From contig NZ_QEYE01000002.1 in NCBI RefSeq assembly GCF_003122205.1, forward strand, positions 186,001 to 250,000: DNA of 64,000 nt, given 5' to 3'. This document shows positions 62,157-64,000 of this stretch, piece after piece; position 1 is the first letter of the stretch; each line of letters opens with the position of its first letter. The stretch comes from Maritimibacter sp. 55A14 (lineage in GTDB: Bacteria; Pseudomonadota; Alphaproteobacteria; Rhodobacterales; Rhodobacteraceae). The notes under the pieces were generated by a model, which had not been told where the DNA came from, did no database searches, and saw only the letters and a list, made by a program, of their open reading frames with translations. The position numbers and the translations under genes were made by a program.

Positions 62157-64000
62157 TTACTGTGGTCGGATTATTACCACAGGTGTGTCTGGAGAAAGAA
62201 CACCTAACACACCTGCTCTAAGCGCATTATTGCCAACCCCTGAAACCGCTCCCTGATCGACTTCATTATATCCAATTGTTTGATTTCTAGAAAGTTCCGC
62301 CTTGCCAGTCTTTGTTTCGATAATAGCGATGCCCTTGTCGTTTGAGCCAAGCGGAATTTCGTCAAGTAGGTTGCCATCTAAGTCATAGGCTTTGAAACCT
62401 TCTGGAACCGGAGTACTCCTTTGCCCCGGCTGACCAGTGATCACATGATCCGCGCGGCACCTGGTTCCGTCACAGCTTCGCAAAGTTACCTCGGTCTGAA
62501 CACTTAAGCCGTTTGCTTCGAACTCAACGTTTGCATCATCTACAGCCTGCAGATGCCGCTTACGGTTTTGTGTAATTGTAGCTCCACCCTTTGAAGCCTT
62601 TGCTCCTCCGATGTCAATGAACTTATCACCTTTCCTAACAACAACCTTTGCGCCTGCCCCAATAACTTTACCCGCACCCGGGGTGAGGGATAGAATGATA
62701 TCGGCGCATGTGGACAGACTAGCGTCAGCTGCACAGGAGTACGCAGCGATCAACGTGCCCGACACCGGAAGAAACTCCAATGCAACTCCCGCCATTTGCA
62801 TAAGCTGGTCTTTTTCAGTCGCAACCTGGTGCAACTCAAACGCACGTATACATGCTATTGATTCAACACCCGAACACTGGCTCTCTGCAAACTGAACTAA
62901 ATTATCCCTGTTCATGCTGTCGCGGATCAAGGTCCTGCCATCAACCTGCAATGCAAATACAGCGCTGAGAAACGGATGGTCCCGCGGGTTCAATCCCTCA
63001 GCGAAAGCTTGTGCTTCGAACAGCTTTAACTTTGTTTCAGCGTCAACAATGCGGTTTCGGTACTGAGAACAGTCCGTACTGGGCTGAAGCAAACAAGTCG
63101 CGTAAGCAGTTTGTTGCGTTAGCGAGATTGCTTTATAAGCATCCAATAGTGAATCGATGCAACCGCTCTCATCATTGCAGAGACCGAGTTGATCGGTTAG
63201 AGCCTGAAATTGATCCGAGTCAAGAAAGCTTAATTCCGACAAAGAACCGGAAGGCAAGCCCCTAAACTCTCGAGGGATTCCCACTGCCTGGAACGCAGCG
63301 TCTTCTGCCTCTCCTGTGGTCAACCCTAAAGCCAGAGCATCTCTATAGGCCCGATTGTAATCATCGAAAAATCGCAAGAGGCTCCTGAACTTGCTGGGTT
63401 TTATTTGCCCAGAAAGAACGCCATTGCGATAGGCTACTACGGCAAAATCTCCATCGGCTTTGACGATATCAGGAACTCTGGCCGTCGCGAAATTAATTAG
63501 ATCGACAGTATCTTCAGCCTGCTGAATCCAGCGACTGAGGTTAACCCCCGGAAGGTCGATCTCGAAGTAGTCGTGTGAGATTACACGCTGCACATTGTCG
63601 GTGTCACGGTTGAGCGCACCAAAGTCGAAATCTGCATGATCACGTACAACAATTCTCCCCGCGCCTACGGTCGCATAGGTAACGCCCTGTGTATTACTAT
63701 AGGCATATGACGGAGCGAAGTCTGCATTTCGCAAATCGATCTCACTTAGACGACCGCCAGTTGAGGCATCAAATCCACCGGATTCCGACACATCGCTGTC
63801 ATAATAATTATCGAAAATGAAGCTACCGGTATTCAACTCCAAATTTCCAATATCGGAGCTAAGCATAGCTCCCAGTAGGTATGTATCGCGGGCTGTGTGG
63901 ATACTCAGACGATCCTGAGCGACGATGGTGGTCGGCGTGTCGGTGTAGGTGCGATCTGCATCGACAAAACTTACAGAAAAGGCTCCATCAGTGGAAAAAC
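62157..64000 (-). CDS. CdiA/FhaB-like exoprotein C-terminus with nuclease-type toxin, N-terminus outside window
   Basis: The frame is open to the right edge (about 614 residues here). At the edge it reads filamentous-hemagglutinin repeat-like sequence (SIHTARDTYLLGAMLSSDIG, LELNTGSFIFDN). A pretoxin region follows with several cysteines (QLGLCNDESGCIDSLLDAYK; AAYSCAADASLSTCADI). The C-terminal about 110 residues look like a PD-(D/E)XK nuclease: CRADHVITG (Asp codon at 62448-62450) then GIAIIETKTGKAELSRNQ (Glu codon 62316-62318, Lys 62310-62312). This fits a two-partner-secreted contact-dependent inhibition toxin. No TpsB/CdiB gene is inside the window. Confidence 0.8.
   Translation of the reverse strand, partial: FSTDGAFSVSFVDADRTYTDTPTTIVAQDRLSIHTARDTYLLGAMLSSDIGNLELNTGSFIFDNYYDSDVSESGGFDASTGGRLSEIDLRNADFAPSYAYSNTQGVTYATVGAGRIVVRDHADFDFGALNRDTDNVQRVISHDYFEIDLPGVNLSRWIQQAEDTVDLINFATARVPDIVKADGDFAVVAYRNGVLSGQIKPSKFRSLLRFFDDYNRAYRDALALGLTTGEAEDAAFQAVGIPREFRGLPSGSLSELSFLDSDQFQALTDQLGLCNDESGCIDSLLDAYKAISLTQQTAYATCLLQPSTDCSQYRNRIVDAETKLKLFEAQAFAEGLNPRDHPFLSAVFALQVDGRTLIRDSMNRDNLVQFAESQCSGVESIACIRAFELHQVATEKDQLMQMAGVALEFLPVSGTLIAAYSCAADASLSTCADIILSLTPGAGKVIGAGAKVVVRKGDKFIDIGGAKASKGGATITQNRKRHLQAVDDANVEFEANGLSVQTEVTLRSCDGTRCRADHVITGQPGQRSTPVPEGFKAYDLDGNLLDEIPLGSNDKGIAIIETKTGKAELSRNQTIGYNEVDQGAVSGVGNNALRAGVLGVLSPDTPVVIIRPQ

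Noticed and set aside
1-64000. CRISPR array or rRNA operon
   Set aside because: No regularly spaced direct repeats and no rRNA-like sequence were seen.

Overview
The window looks like chromosome from a Rhodobacteraceae/Roseobacter-type alphaproteobacterium. The evidence is the alphaproteobacterial dcw gene order with a DUF2484 gene beside murB, the strong GC and codon bias of the first 30 kb, and a DUF1127 gene followed by hairpins with CCUCCUCCC loops, an arrangement known from Rhodobacter sphaeroides (CcaF1 and the CcsR RNAs). Everything here was read by eye. No database search was run, so family names rest on motifs, length and context.

Bases 1-17,000 hold most of a division and cell-wall (dcw) cluster on the minus strand: mraZ, rsmH, ftsL, ftsI, murE, murF, mraY, murD, ftsW, murG, murC, an APC permease, DUF2484 and a partial murB. 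A plus-strand flavoprotein sits between ftsW and murD. Bases 17,400-30,500 are ordinary core genome: mrp, a ccaF1-like gene with two tandem CcsR-like small RNAs, a Rieske oxygenase/reductase pair (probably glycine betaine demethylase) behind a cobalamin riboswitch, a UvrD/PcrA helicase, a broken ZIP metal transporter gene, an FMN-dependent alpha-hydroxy acid dehydrogenase and pyruvate carboxylase.

At a tRNA-Gly(GCC) gene (30,547) the sequence changes abruptly to lower-GC accessory DNA that continues to the right edge. It begins with a P4-type integrase. Next comes a two-gene cGAS/DncV-like nucleotidyltransferase module (a membrane-anchored Rossmann-like protein and a CD-NTase with a C-terminal sensor-like domain), followed by a third gene cut off by an ISL3 remnant. 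A very long membrane protein ending in a UbiA prenyltransferase domain then precedes a small DedA-like protein. A minus-strand cassette of secreted proteins follows: a lipoprotein with an in-frame stop, a trypsin-like protease, a subtilase and a small lipoprotein. DUF995, a LuxR regulator and many IS fragments come next.

Bases 46,000-50,000 contain a large serine recombinase with a tiny overlapping upstream gene, a duplicated 3' end and a DUF932 gene. Bases 50,000-52,400 carry a lipoprotein and a secreted zinc metalloprotease. Bases 52,600-60,800 form a higher-GC mobile module: two TraD/VirB4-type ATPases, DUF3768, an XRE regulator overlapping an RNase H-like gene, a replication-relaxation protein and an H-NS-type silencer. 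The window ends in the C-terminal part of a CdiA/FhaB-like exoprotein carrying a nuclease-like toxin tail, with a probable immunity gene.

The strongest leads are the B12 riboswitch ahead of the betaine oxygenase, the CD-NTase module, the UbiA fusion with its DedA neighbour, the protease cassette, and the toxin/immunity pair.
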